Shown: one piece after another, positions 1 to 8,340 of the stretch
How the letters are laid out: the number at the start of each line of letters is the position of its first letter
How positions within the stretch are numbered: the first letter of the stretch is position 1
NCBI RefSeq assembly: GCF_029081005.1
Contig: NZ_JAJQTQ010000004.1
Coordinates: forward strand, 124,001-188,000
DNA from: Halomonas elongata
GTDB taxonomy: Bacteria > Pseudomonadota > Gammaproteobacteria > Pseudomonadales > Halomonadaceae
Direction of reading: 5' to 3'
DNA: 64,000 nucleotides
Notes under the pieces: model-generated
Told to the model about the DNA's origin: nothing
The model's input: only the letters and a program-made list of their open reading frames with translations
Databases searched by the model: none
Translations under genes and position numbers: made by a program

Positions 1-477
1 GAGGATCATGAAGATACTGGGGGGAATGATCGGACCGATCAAGGAGCTGCCCGCGGTGAGACCGGCGGCGAAGGCGGTGGAATAGCCCTCCTTGCGCATG
101 GGAGGCACCAGCAATGACCCCAGCGCCGAGGTGTCGGCCACCGCCGATCCATTGACGCCGGCGAAGAAGACGCTGGAAACCACGTTGACGTGGCCCATGC
201 CGCCGCGCAGGTGGCCGACCAGCAGGCGAGCCAGTGCCAGGAGGCGATCGGTGAGGCGGCTGGCGTTCATCAGGTTGCCGGCGAGGATGAACAGCGGAAT
301 GGCCATCAGCGAGAAGGCGTTGATGCCGCCGAAGAATTGCTGGGGCATCATTCGCGGGATCATCGCCGGGTCGACGAATAGAAAGCCGACCACGGCGGTA
401 GTCAGCAGCGCGATGAACAGGGGCAGGCCGAGCAGCACGTGCGTCAGGAAGACCGCGAACATGGTCAAGGTCATCAT
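1..477 (-). CDS. dctM: TRAP transporter large permease DctM (N-terminal part)
   Basis: This is the N-terminal 159 codons of the large membrane subunit of a TRAP (tripartite ATP-independent periplasmic) transporter; the rest lies beyond the left edge. The visible part is very hydrophobic and holds typical DctM features: an opening helix, a GLPLFIAL stretch, FSLMAIPLFILAGNLMN, and the FFAGVNGSAVADTSALGSLL and PIIPPSI regions. The start ATG at 477 overlaps the TGA of the small permease gene (ATGA), so the two are translationally coupled. The substrate cannot be read from the sequence. The neighbours suggest a sugar acid or another carboxylate linked to deoxy-sugar use, which is inference only. 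Confidence 0.93.
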   Translation of the reverse strand, partial: MMTLTMFAVFLTHVLLGLPLFIALLTTAVVGFLFVDPAMIPRMMPQQFFGGINAFSLMAIPLFILAGNLMNASRLTDRLLALARLLVGHLRGGMGHVNVVSSVFFAGVNGSAVADTSALGSLLVPPMRKEGYSTAFAAGLTAGSSLIGPIIPPSIFMIL

Positions 478-965
478 GATGACGGCTCCTCCAGAGTCGG
501 CAGCGGCGCCGGGCCATGCCACAGGGCCTGCCAGGCGAGCAGGGCGAAGCCGGTCGGCAGGGCCATCACCGGGATGGTACGGCTGATGCCGAGTCCCTGG
601 CTGGTGAACATCGACACCGATTGCGCATAGCGATAGCTGAAGATCGCGCCGGCCACGGCCAGGGTCAGCGTCAACAACCATTGATAGACGTTGAGCAGGC
701 GACACAGAGGGCGGGGCAGCAGACGCTCGATCAGCGCCACGCGCATGTGGCCGCCTTCGACCCAGACCGCGCCAGCCGCGAGCATGACGCCGCCGATGAT
801 CAGGTAACGGGCCAGTTCATCGGTCCAGATCGGAGCGCCGCCGGCCAGGTAGCGCATGACGACGCCATACAGCATCGCCAGCAGGTCGATGAACAGCAGG
901 CTGCCGGCCAGCGTCAGGGCGGCCCGCCGGGTCAGGTCCGGCAGTCGGGACAGGTGCGGGAGCAT
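474..965 (-). CDS. dctQ: TRAP transporter small permease DctQ
   Basis: This is a 163-residue small membrane subunit of the TRAP transporter with about four predicted transmembrane segments. It contains the family pattern of a polar WTDELARYL motif after the second helix (about residues 47-55), followed by GGVMLAAGAVW and a GGHMRVALIE stretch. I start it at the ATG at 965 rather than at an upstream ATG in the same frame, because the longer version would run far into dctP, and its extra residues are low-complexity S/T/R/P typical of a shadow frame. It lies between dctP and dctM in one operon and overlaps dctM by four bases. Confidence 0.92.
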   Translation of the reverse strand: MLPHLSRLPDLTRRAALTLAGSLLFIDLLAMLYGVVMRYLAGGAPIWTDELARYLIIGGVMLAAGAVWVEGGHMRVALIERLLPRPLCRLLNVYQWLLTLTLAVAGAIFSYRYAQSVSMFTSQGLGISRTIPVMALPTGFALLAWQALWHGPAPLPTLEEPSS

Positions 966-1020
966 AGGGGGATTCCGTACGGCGGGCCCGGGCGATGCAT
1001 GCCCGGGCCAGGATTGGGTG

Positions 1021-2064
1021 TTATTCGCTTTGCGGGTCCAGGCCGGCGTCCTCGAGGGCCATGTCGATGTAGCGGGGCGCGATGTCCTGCTGCTCGAGCC
1101 AGTCGAGGTAGGCCGGCTGCCCCTGTTCGCGGAAGGCGGCCAGCTGCTCCTCGTCGGGGCGGATGATCTCCATGCCCTGTTCTTCCAGATAGGCGATGCG
1201 CTCATCCACCCTGGTCTCGTTGTGCTCACGGGCCATCCGGTTGGCCTCGGCCACGGCTTCCTGGAAGGCGCTGCGCATTTCCTCGTCCCAGCCGTCGATC
1301 ATGGCGGCGTTGCCGACCAGGAACTGGTCCGAGTACTGGATGTTGGCCAGGGTCAGATAGTCCTGCACTTCATAGAGGCTGCCGAGGATGATGTACATCG
1401 GCGGGTTCATCTGGCCGTCGGCCACGCCGGTCTTCAAGGCCATGTAGACCTCGGTCCAGGGAATCGGCGTACCGGAAGCCCCGAAGGCCTCGTAGAGCGC
1501 CACCTGGCTCGGGTCCATGGCACGGAAGCGCAGGCCTTCGAAGTCGTCCGGCGAGGCGATGGGGCGCTCGTCGTTGGTGAAGGCCAGGAAACCGCCTTCC
1601 TCGACCACTGCCAGGAGTTCCAGGCCGGCTCGCTCGCGCAGGTCATCCTCCACCGCCTGCCAGTATTCGCCTTCATCGAAGAACTGGCGGGCGTCATCGA
1701 AGTCGTCGAACAGAAAGGGGATGGCGCTGACGTAGATCTCCGGAACGACCGGTGACATGCCGGCGAAGGAGGCGATGTTGAGCCCGGGCGAGCTCATGAC
1801 CTGCTCCATGCGTTCCTGCTCCTCGCCGAGCATGCTGTTCGGGTAGAGCTTGAGCTCGATCTCGCCGTCGGTCTTCTCTTCGACCCGCTTCTTGAGGTCG
1901 GTAGCGAAGACATGCACCGCGTTCTTCTCGGGGTCCGGGGCGCCGTTGTAGCCGAGATTGACCGTGGTAGCGGCCTGGACGCTGCCGCTCAGGGTGGCGG
2001 CGCCGAGCAGGCAGGCGGCAGCGAGCGGAGCGGGACGGAAGAAGGTAGGACGAAGGACGGCCAT
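1021..2064 (-). CDS. dctP: TRAP transporter solute-binding protein DctP
   Basis: This is a 347-residue periplasmic solute receptor for the TRAP system. It has a cleavable signal peptide (basic start, hydrophobic core, probable cut after VQA near residue 32) followed by the DctP fold: PEKNAVHVFATDLKKRVEEKT, LYPNSMLGEEQE and AIPFLFDDFDDA. The central FRAMDPSQVALYEAFG area corresponds to the ligand-anchoring arginine region of the family. I chose the ATG at 2064 because a GGAG ribosome site lies just upstream and the signal peptide begins there. The gene is followed by dctQ and dctM, and a LysR gene lies 115 bases upstream on the same strand. The ligand is unknown. Confidence 0.92.
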   Translation of the reverse strand: MAVLRPTFFRPAPLAAACLLGAATLSGSVQAATTVNLGYNGAPDPEKNAVHVFATDLKKRVEEKTDGEIELKLYPNSMLGEEQERMEQVMSSPGLNIASFAGMSPVVPEIYVSAIPFLFDDFDDARQFFDEGEYWQAVEDDLRERAGLELLAVVEEGGFLAFTNDERPIASPDDFEGLRFRAMDPSQVALYEAFGASGTPIPWTEVYMALKTGVADGQMNPPMYIILGSLYEVQDYLTLANIQYSDQFLVGNAAMIDGWDEEMRSAFQEAVAEANRMAREHNETRVDERIAYLEEQGMEIIRPDEEQLAAFREQGQPAYLDWLEQQDIAPRYIDMALEDAGLDPQSE

Positions 2065-2179
2065 GGGAGTCTCCTGCAAGGGTTGTTGTTGGGGTATTGC
2101 GTGCCGGTGAACGACCGGCATGGAACGAGACTAGGCGTTGTTTCGTTGACTATTCAAACCCATGGGTGTTGCCTTTATA

Positions 2180-3112
2180 TCAACGCTGGCTCAGCAGCCT
2201 GGGGGCATCGTCCTGAAAGAAGCGCATGCCGTGTCGCAAGTGGTCCAGGCAGGCGCGGCCGGCGACGGTCAATTCGCGATCGGCGCGGCTGACGATCTGT
2301 GCCCGGGCACCGTTCAGTACCCGATGGGCGAGCGGCAGCACGGCGATGTCGCCCTGCTGGATCTCCTCGGCCACGGTCAACTCCGGCATGAAGGTCACGC
2401 CGATGCCCGAGCGGACGAAATTCTTCAACACCGCGACCGAATTGGTATGCAGCCGCGCATGCAGGTGCAGTCGTTCCTGATGCGCCACGGCATTGACCAT
2501 CTGGCGCATGCCGAAGGGGTTGTCCATCAAGGCCAGTGGCCAGTCGGCGAACTCGTGCAATGAAACCGGCGTGGTGCGATCGGCCAGGGGGTGGCGCGTC
2601 GGCACGATCAGATCCAGTGGCTGACGGGTCTCCACATGGCAGCGCAGCTGGGGATCGATGGGCGGCGCATAGAGGAGGGCGAGATCGACCTCACGGGCCT
2701 TGACCAGTGCCATGGCCTCGTTGACACCGGCCATTTCCACGGCGATGTCGATGCCAGGGTAGGCGGTCATGAAGGTCTGCAGCGGCGCATCAATCAAGTC
2801 GGCGATGAAGCCCTCGCCCACTGCGATGCGTACCTGGCCGCTGACCAGCTGCTGCAGGGCACGCAGCCGGGAGATCACGGCGTCCTCGGCGCTGCGCTGG
2901 GCATGATGATGGTCGACCAGCAGGCGCCCTGCCTCGGTGGGCTTGACGCCACCGGCATGCCGCTCGAGCAGGGCGACGTCGAGCGTTTCCTCGAGCAGCT
3001 TGATCCGTCGGCTGATGGCCGAGACATCCACATGCAGATGCGTTGCCGCGCCGCGCAGGGAACCGCGACGGATCACCTCGCTGAGATAGGCCAGGGCGCG
3101 CTGGTTGAGCAT
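2180..3112 (-). CDS. LysR-family transcriptional regulator next to the TRAP operon
   Basis: This is a 310-residue LysR-type regulator. Residues 1-60 form the winged helix-turn-helix (LAYLSEVIRRGSLRGAATHL, then VSAISRRIKLLEETL), and residues 85-300 form the type 2 periplasmic-binding-like effector domain. The ATG at 3112 has a GGAG site upstream; an in-frame ATG 36 bases earlier has no better signal. It is transcribed in the same direction as dctPQM, 115 bases upstream of dctP, so it probably controls the TRAP genes in response to the transported solute. The effector is not known. A DUF952 gene diverges from it across 78 bases. Confidence 0.9.
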   Translation of the reverse strand: MLNQRALAYLSEVIRRGSLRGAATHLHVDVSAISRRIKLLEETLDVALLERHAGGVKPTEAGRLLVDHHHAQRSAEDAVISRLRALQQLVSGQVRIAVGEGFIADLIDAPLQTFMTAYPGIDIAVEMAGVNEAMALVKAREVDLALLYAPPIDPQLRCHVETRQPLDLIVPTRHPLADRTTPVSLHEFADWPLALMDNPFGMRQMVNAVAHQERLHLHARLHTNSVAVLKNFVRSGIGVTFMPELTVAEEIQQGDIAVLPLAHRVLNGARAQIVSRADRELTVAGRACLDHLRHGMRFFQDDAPRLLSQR

Positions 3113-3190
3113 CGGAACTCCATGACGTCTGGTGGACGGTTGCGACACCCGCTACGCTCAAGACGAATACCATGGGTCAGGGAGGCGGGC

Positions 3191-3520
3191 ATGGAGCCAT
3201 TATATCGCGTGTTGCCGGAGGCAACCTGGGAAGCGGCATGCCGTTCCGGCAAGGTGTCGCGTTGCGGCAATGACCACCGGGCCGACGGCGTGCACCTGAA
3301 TGTCGCCGCGGCGGTGGACGAAACGGCGCGCCGGTATTTCGCCAGGGAGGAACGGCCGCTGGTACTGGAAGTGGACCCCAGCGGTTTTGCCGAGTGTATC
3401 GAATGGCGCGAGCCGACCGAGGAGGAGCCCTGGCCGAGACCGCTGGCACGTATCGAAGCCCTGCCGACCGAGGCAGTGATAGCGATCCGTCGCGTCGAGG
3501 CAGGGTTGCTGGAGCGTTAG
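3191..3520 (+). CDS. DUF952 family protein
   Basis: This is a small 109-residue cytoplasmic protein that matches the DUF952 pattern: an opening LYRVLPEATWEAA segment, a central RADGVHLN motif, then LVLEVDP and a closing WPRPLARIEALP segment in which the proline-rich turn is typical. The length is normal for the family. The ATG at 3191 follows a GGGAGGCGGGC ribosome site. The biochemical function of DUF952 is not established. The gene stands alone, divergent from the LysR gene and convergent with the GntP-type permease gene. Confidence 0.8.
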   Translation: MEPLYRVLPEATWEAACRSGKVSRCGNDHRADGVHLNVAAAVDETARRYFAREERPLVLEVDPSGFAECIEWREPTEEEPWPRPLARIEALPTEAVIAIRRVEAGLLER

Positions 3521-3562
3521 CCGCGACCCCGCCTCGAAACATGTATGGCCTCGCGTCGGGGC

Positions 3563-4921
3563 TCAGCCCCAGATGGCGGCGCCCATCAGCGTCAGCGCCA
3601 GGATCACCAGGGATACCAGGGCCTCGCCTAGCGTGTAGGTCTTGAACCCACCTCGTACGCTGAAACCGGCGAGCTGGGTCGTGATCCAGAAGCCGCTGTC
3701 ATTGACGTGGCCGATGCTGATACCGCCCGACAGGGCCGCCAGGGCGATCCAGATCGGGTCGACCACGCCGGTGGAGGCGGCGCCGGCCATGATCGTCATG
3801 GCGGTGATGCCGGCGACAGTGCCCGAGCCCTGGGCGATACGGAAGATCGCTGCCAGGCCATAGGTGAGCAGGATCATGCTGAGCCCCGACTGGGTCTCGC
3901 GAAAGACGCTGTCGACCAGCGTCTGGCCGATCTGGGTCGCCTCGATCACGCTGCCCAGCGAACCGCCGGCGCCGGTGACCAGGAGGACCATGCCGGCGGT
4001 CTGCAGGCCGGTGGCGGCTGCGGTATCACGCTCGTCGCGGCTCATGCCGCGTGCGGCCACGGCATAGGCCGCCAGGGCGCCAGCCATCAGGGCGACGATG
4101 CGGTCGCTGATGAAGGCCACGAAGGCAGGGATTTCGTCACCGGCCAGCACGCCCAGTTGCTGGCAGTAATCATAGAGGGTGCCACTCAGGATCAGCAGGA
4201 TCGGCAAGGCGATCGGCAGCAGGGCCTGCCAGAGCGGTATCCGGTCGAAACCGGCCGGTGCTGTGGTGTCACCACCGCCGACCGCGGCGACGCTCAACTC
4301 GTCCGAGCGAGCGTTCCAGAGGCCCCTGTCGAGAATCAGGAAGTAGAGCTTCATCACGATCAGGGCGGTGATCAGGCCGACCCCCAGGCCAGCAAAGGTC
4401 ATGACCCCGATATCGAAGTCCAGGATGGTGGCCGCCGCCAGCGGGTTGGGGGTCGGCGGCACGATGGTGTGCGAGGTGGCGGCCCCGATGACCAGGGCCC
4501 CGATGGCATAGGGCAGGGGGCGACCGAGTGTCTTGGCCAGCGCGACACCCAGCGGCACCAGGATCACGAAGGTCACGTCGAAGAAGACCGGGATCGACAG
4601 CAGGAAGCCGGTCAGCCCCAGGGCATAGAGCCCCGCTCCGCGTGGCGCACTCTTCACCAGGGTGTGGGCGATCTTGTGGGCGGCACCGGAGTCGCTCATC
4701 AATTGGCCGATGATCACCCCGAAGCCGATGGGCAGGCCGATGCCGGCCATGATGTCGCCGAAGCCGCCGCTGATGGCGTCCACGGTGCCGGTCATGCCGA
4801 GTCCCATGGCAAGGCCGAGATAGAGACTGCCGATGATCAGGCTGATGGCAGGGTTCAGCTTGGCGTAGAGAATCAGGAGCAGGATGAGCGATATGGCGAT
4901 CGCGAGATGCAGAATTTCCAT
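3563..4921 (-). CDS. GntP family permease (gluconate-type H+ symporter)
   Basis: This is a 452-residue integral membrane protein with 12 or more hydrophobic segments. It carries GntP landmarks: a GFGDIMAGIGLPIGFGVIIGQLM region near residues 55-75, the conserved FFDVTFVILVPL stretch and SHTIVPPTPNPLAAA near residue 150, and GSGTVAGITA with GHVNDSGFW near the C-terminus. Family members import gluconate and related sugar acids with protons. It lies 151 bases downstream of the NCS1/small-protein pair, at the far end of the L-rhamnose cluster. A sugar acid such as rhamnonate or another aldonate is therefore a reasonable but unproven substrate. It is not the usual rhamnose transporter. Confidence 0.9.
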   Translation of the reverse strand: MEILHLAIAISLILLLILYAKLNPAISLIIGSLYLGLAMGLGMTGTVDAISGGFGDIMAGIGLPIGFGVIIGQLMSDSGAAHKIAHTLVKSAPRGAGLYALGLTGFLLSIPVFFDVTFVILVPLGVALAKTLGRPLPYAIGALVIGAATSHTIVPPTPNPLAAATILDFDIGVMTFAGLGVGLITALIVMKLYFLILDRGLWNARSDELSVAAVGGGDTTAPAGFDRIPLWQALLPIALPILLILSGTLYDYCQQLGVLAGDEIPAFVAFISDRIVALMAGALAAYAVAARGMSRDERDTAAATGLQTAGMVLLVTGAGGSLGSVIEATQIGQTLVDSVFRETQSGLSMILLTYGLAAIFRIAQGSGTVAGITAMTIMAGAASTGVVDPIWIALAALSGGISIGHVNDSGFWITTQLAGFSVRGGFKTYTLGEALVSLVILALTLMGAAIWG

Positions 4922-5034
4922 GGCGTGAACTCTCGAAGGGTCGTTGTCGGGACGAGTCTGCCCATGACGACCGGGACAACCCGGTCATCCTGTCGTGGTG
5001 GACGTCTTGAGCGAATGGCGTTTTCGGGGCGACG

Positions 5035-5059
5035 GGCCTCGGCATCGATCGCCGAGGCC
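5035..5059. other. Perfect hairpin between the small membrane protein gene and the GntP gene
   Basis: A 9-bp perfect stem (GGCCTCGGC / GCCGAGGCC) with a 7-base loop lies 14 bases beyond the stop codon of the 66-residue protein, reading on the minus strand. No T-run follows, so it is not a textbook intrinsic terminator. It could be a weak terminator, or a processing or RNA-stability element separating the rhamnose operon from gntP. Confidence 0.5.
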
Positions 5060-5072
5060 ACCGGTCAGTGGT

Positions 5073-5273
5073 TCAAGAGCCGCGTCGCTCGTGTCGGGTC
5101 GCCGGGGGCTGACGCCCCATCCAGAGTGGCGTGACGGCAAACCAGATGAGCGTGACGCACAGCAGCGCCCACTTCATCGCGACCTCGCCGAGGACATCGA
5201 ACAGGTACAGGCTCGGGAACAGTACCGTCAGGACGAGCATCGACAGCGAGAGGAACTGGAGAATCGTGCGCAT
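5073..5273 (-). CDS. Small two-helix membrane protein coupled to the NCS1 permease
   Basis: This is a 66-residue protein with two hydrophobic helices (about residues 5-26 and 32-50) and a short basic tail ending TRHERRGS. I do not recognise a named family. The ATG at 5273 has a GGGAG site eight bases upstream, inside the end of the permease gene; a GTG at 5282 would overlap the permease stop codon. The tight coupling suggests it is made together with the permease, like the tiny accessory subunits that accompany some sodium/solute symporters. That role is inference. It could also be an unrelated small membrane protein. Confidence 0.7.
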   Translation of the reverse strand: MRTILQFLSLSMLVLTVLFPSLYLFDVLGEVAMKWALLCVTLIWFAVTPLWMGRQPPATRHERRGS

Positions 5274-5278
5274 GGTGG

Positions 5279-6805
5279 TCACTCCCTCGTCGCGGTGGTG
5301 GTCGCGCCGCCAGGGGCGGTCGCCGTGTTCATGGTGGCATCGGTCACGGTTCGTCGACGCTGTGCCAGGAAGCTCAGGCCGGTGAACAGGACGGCGGCGA
5401 TGAACCAGCCGGGCAGGGCCACGAAGAAGATCTCGATATTCGCGAACCGCACCAGCACCAGGCAGATCGCCAGGGTGATCAGCCAGGTTCCCAGTGCCGG
5501 CATGGTCAACCGGTGCCCTGCGTACTCGGCGTAGAAGCTCTTCAGGCCGAGCTTCGGGAGTACCCAGTAGTCGATGACGATCACGGCGCCGATCGGCATC
5601 AACAGCAGGCCGTACAGGGCCACGAAGCCCAGCAGCTGCATGGCCACGCCAGGGAACATCGCCACGAAGGTGGTCAGCAGCCCCGTGCCGATCGTGACGT
5701 GGAACCGCGAGACCTGCGGGATGACGGCCTGGAAGGCGAGCCCGGCCCGGTAGATGGTCGGGTTGGCGGTGGTCCAGCCGGCGATGATCACGCAGATCAG
5801 CCCCGCCACGCCCAGTGCCTGATCGGCCAGGGGGCCGGGGAGCGGGTCCGGTATACGGCCGCCTTCCGCCGCGGCGATCACGGCGGCCTCGCTGCTCAGG
5901 CCGGCGTCATACATCTGGAAGGCGAACAGCATGGAGGCCGCCAGCCAGGCCATGAAGTGGCCGACATACATGCCCGCCGCCGAGGCGATGCTGTACCAGC
6001 TCTTGCGCGCGAAACGCAGCACGGAGAGGTCGGACATGCCGATGTGCATGGCCATGTTGGCGAACCAGGCGAAGAAGATGACATGCCAGACGGTGAAGTC
6101 CGGCTGCCCGGGCACGTGCACGCCGGTCCAGATCGCCGTCTCGGCCAGGTGCCACAGGTCGCCGGCGGACGTGACGGTCGTCCCCGTGGCATCGATGAAC
6201 CACTTCAGCGAGACGATACCGAAGCCGAGGAAGATCAAGACCATCCAGGGGGCGGCGATGTTGGCGAACCAGGACACGAAGCGATAGCCGTAGGCCGCCA
6301 CGATGGTGATCACGATGCCGACCCCGAGCACGCTGAGCACCCAGCCGATGCTGTTCGGCGTCATGTCCGCCAGTGTCGGCAGCGGAAAGCCGAACCAGAC
6401 CCCCACCGCGGTGGCGGAGACGGTGATCATGGCGCCGGCGAGAAAGCAGAACGCCAGACCGTTGGCCAGGTTGTAGAGGATGACGGTGTAGCGCCCGGCG
6501 ATCTTCTCGAGGTGGTAGTAGAGCGTCAGCCGTGCCCGGGTCCCGATGGGGGCCGTGAGGAAAAGCCAGCTCAGTACCGCCAGGGCATTGCCGACGAGCA
6601 GACCGATGACCACGTCGAAGGCCGAGACGCCCGCCAGGACGAACAGCGGGCCGATCATCAGTTCGGTGCCGGCGGTGTGTTCGCCGGCATACATGCCGAG
6701 AAAATTCTTGAACCCCAGTCGCGCCTCGTCGGGAACGGGCTGGCGCTCATATTCGCTGCCCGCCGGCGCCGCGGTGGCTCGTGTTTCATGGGATGTCGCG
6801 CCCAT
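5279..6805 (-). CDS. NCS1-type (cytosine/purine permease family) transporter in the rhamnose operon
   Basis: This is a 508-residue integral membrane protein with about 12 helices. It resembles the purine-cytosine permease (NCS1) superfamily: an early GTELMIGPLF stretch, LSWLFLTAPIGTRARLTLYYHLEKI, a central VSWFANIAAPWM region and GWTTANPTIYRAGL. Classical members move nucleobases, hydantoins or related compounds with cations. Here the gene is 35 bases downstream of the lactaldehyde dehydrogenase gene and within the L-rhamnose catabolic operon. No other sugar importer lies inside that operon, so the gene may import L-rhamnose or a derivative. This substrate is inferred from context only. A small membrane protein is coupled to its 3' end. 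Confidence 0.85.
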   Translation of the reverse strand: MGATSHETRATAAPAGSEYERQPVPDEARLGFKNFLGMYAGEHTAGTELMIGPLFVLAGVSAFDVVIGLLVGNALAVLSWLFLTAPIGTRARLTLYYHLEKIAGRYTVILYNLANGLAFCFLAGAMITVSATAVGVWFGFPLPTLADMTPNSIGWVLSVLGVGIVITIVAAYGYRFVSWFANIAAPWMVLIFLGFGIVSLKWFIDATGTTVTSAGDLWHLAETAIWTGVHVPGQPDFTVWHVIFFAWFANMAMHIGMSDLSVLRFARKSWYSIASAAGMYVGHFMAWLAASMLFAFQMYDAGLSSEAAVIAAAEGGRIPDPLPGPLADQALGVAGLICVIIAGWTTANPTIYRAGLAFQAVIPQVSRFHVTIGTGLLTTFVAMFPGVAMQLLGFVALYGLLLMPIGAVIVIDYWVLPKLGLKSFYAEYAGHRLTMPALGTWLITLAICLVLVRFANIEIFFVALPGWFIAAVLFTGLSFLAQRRRTVTDATMNTATAPGGATTTATRE

Positions 6806-6840
6806 GGCGAGTCCCTCCAGTCGTTGTTGGGTGTCGGGGC

Positions 6841-8280
6841 TCAGACCTCGAGATAGACCACATGGCTATGGGTATATTCGTAGAGGCCGTGCTTGCCATC
6901 GGCGCCCCCGATGCCCGACTTGCGAGTGCCGGCATGAAAGCCCTGCATCGCCTCGAAGTTTTCTCGGTTGATGTAGGTCTCGCCGTAATCGATCTCGCGA
7001 CAGGCGTGCATGGCGCGGGCAAGGTCTCGGGTATAGACCGAGGAGGTCAGGCCGTAATCGGAGTCGTTGGCCAGCCGGACGGCCTCGTCCAGATCGTCGA
7101 CGACCTGGATCGGCAGGACGGGGCCGAAGATTTCCCGGCGCATGATCTCCATGTCGCTGCGGCAGCCGGCGAGTACCGTGGGCTGATAGTGGAAGCCCTG
7201 GCCGAGGTCGGCGACACGGCCGCCGGTGATCGTTTCGGCACCGTCCCGGGAGGCGCGCTCGACCATGGCGGCCACCTTGTCGAGCCCCTGCTGGTTGATC
7301 AGCGGCCCCATCTCGATGTCCGGTTGTGCCAGCGGATCGCCGTATGTGGTCTCGGCCATGGCACGGGCGAGCTTGTCGGTGAACTCGTCGGCCACGCCGC
7401 GTTGCACGTAGACGCGTTCGGCACAGTTGCAGACCTGACCAGTATTGATGATGCGAGAGGCCCGGATCGACTGCACGGCGAGGTCGATATCGGCGTCGTC
7501 GAGGACGATGGCCGGTGCCTTGCCGCCCAGCTCCAGGTTGAGCTTGGTGATGTTGTCGGCGGCACCGCGCATGATGCGCGAGCCGGTCTCGACGCTGCCG
7601 GTGAAGCTGACCATGTCCACCTGTGAGCTCGCCGTCAGGGCATTGCCGGTGCCGGCGCCGCTACCGCTGACCACGTTGAACACGCCCTCGGGAAGGCCGA
7701 TCCGATCGAGCAGGCGAGTGAAGGCGAAGCAGTTGTTGGGCGTTTCCTCGCTGGGCTTGATCACCACGGTGTTGCCGGTGACCAGGGCCGGCGCCATCTT
7801 GCGGGCGATCAGGAAGAACGGGAAGTTCCACGGCAGGATGCCGGCGACCACGCCGAGCGGCTTGCGAAACAGGAAGATGTTTTCGCCGGGACGGTCACTC
7901 TCGATGATCTCGCCTTCGATGCGCCGTGCCCAGCCGGCCATGTAGTCGAGGTAATCGGCGGTGAAATTGACCTCGACTTCGGCCAGACCGGAGACCTTGC
8001 CCTGTTCCTCGGTGATGATCCGCGCCAGGGACTTGGCGTCTCGGCGTATCTCGTCGGCGAGGCGTTGCAGGTAGGCGGCACGCTCCACGGCGGGCAGGCG
8101 CGACCAGGGTTTCTGGGCGGCGCGTGCGGCGTCCAGGGCGCGCTCGACGTCATCGGGTGAAGCGTCCGGTGCATGCGAGAGCAGTTGCCCATTGGCGGGA
8201 TTGCGCACCTCGAGATGCTCGCGGGCAGGGACGAAAGTGCCGTTGATGTAGTTCTGGTGGGTCTGGATGTCGCTGGCCAT
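6841..8280 (-). CDS. aldA: Lactaldehyde dehydrogenase
   Basis: This 479-residue NAD-dependent aldehyde dehydrogenase closely resembles E. coli AldA over its whole length. Shared blocks include FTADYLDYMAGWARRIEGEI, SDRPGENIFLF, GILPWNFPFFLIARKMAPAL, ELGGKAPAIV with the general-base glutamate, GQVCNCAERVYV with the catalytic cysteine, and the near-identical YINRENFEAMQGFH and RKSGIGGADGKHGL blocks. In the pathway it oxidises L-lactaldehyde, released by the aldolase encoded 60 bases upstream, to L-lactate. The gene belongs to the minus-strand rhamnose operon and is followed by the NCS1-type permease. The length is normal for the family. Confidence 0.95.
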   Translation of the reverse strand: MASDIQTHQNYINGTFVPAREHLEVRNPANGQLLSHAPDASPDDVERALDAARAAQKPWSRLPAVERAAYLQRLADEIRRDAKSLARIITEEQGKVSGLAEVEVNFTADYLDYMAGWARRIEGEIIESDRPGENIFLFRKPLGVVAGILPWNFPFFLIARKMAPALVTGNTVVIKPSEETPNNCFAFTRLLDRIGLPEGVFNVVSGSGAGTGNALTASSQVDMVSFTGSVETGSRIMRGAADNITKLNLELGGKAPAIVLDDADIDLAVQSIRASRIINTGQVCNCAERVYVQRGVADEFTDKLARAMAETTYGDPLAQPDIEMGPLINQQGLDKVAAMVERASRDGAETITGGRVADLGQGFHYQPTVLAGCRSDMEIMRREIFGPVLPIQVVDDLDEAVRLANDSDYGLTSSVYTRDLARAMHACREIDYGETYINRENFEAMQGFHAGTRKSGIGGADGKHGLYEYTHSHVVYLEV

Positions 8281-8340
8281 GATTCGACTCCTCTCGTTGT
8301 GATGTTATGGCGTTGTCGTGCGTGTCGTTGGCGTTGCGAT

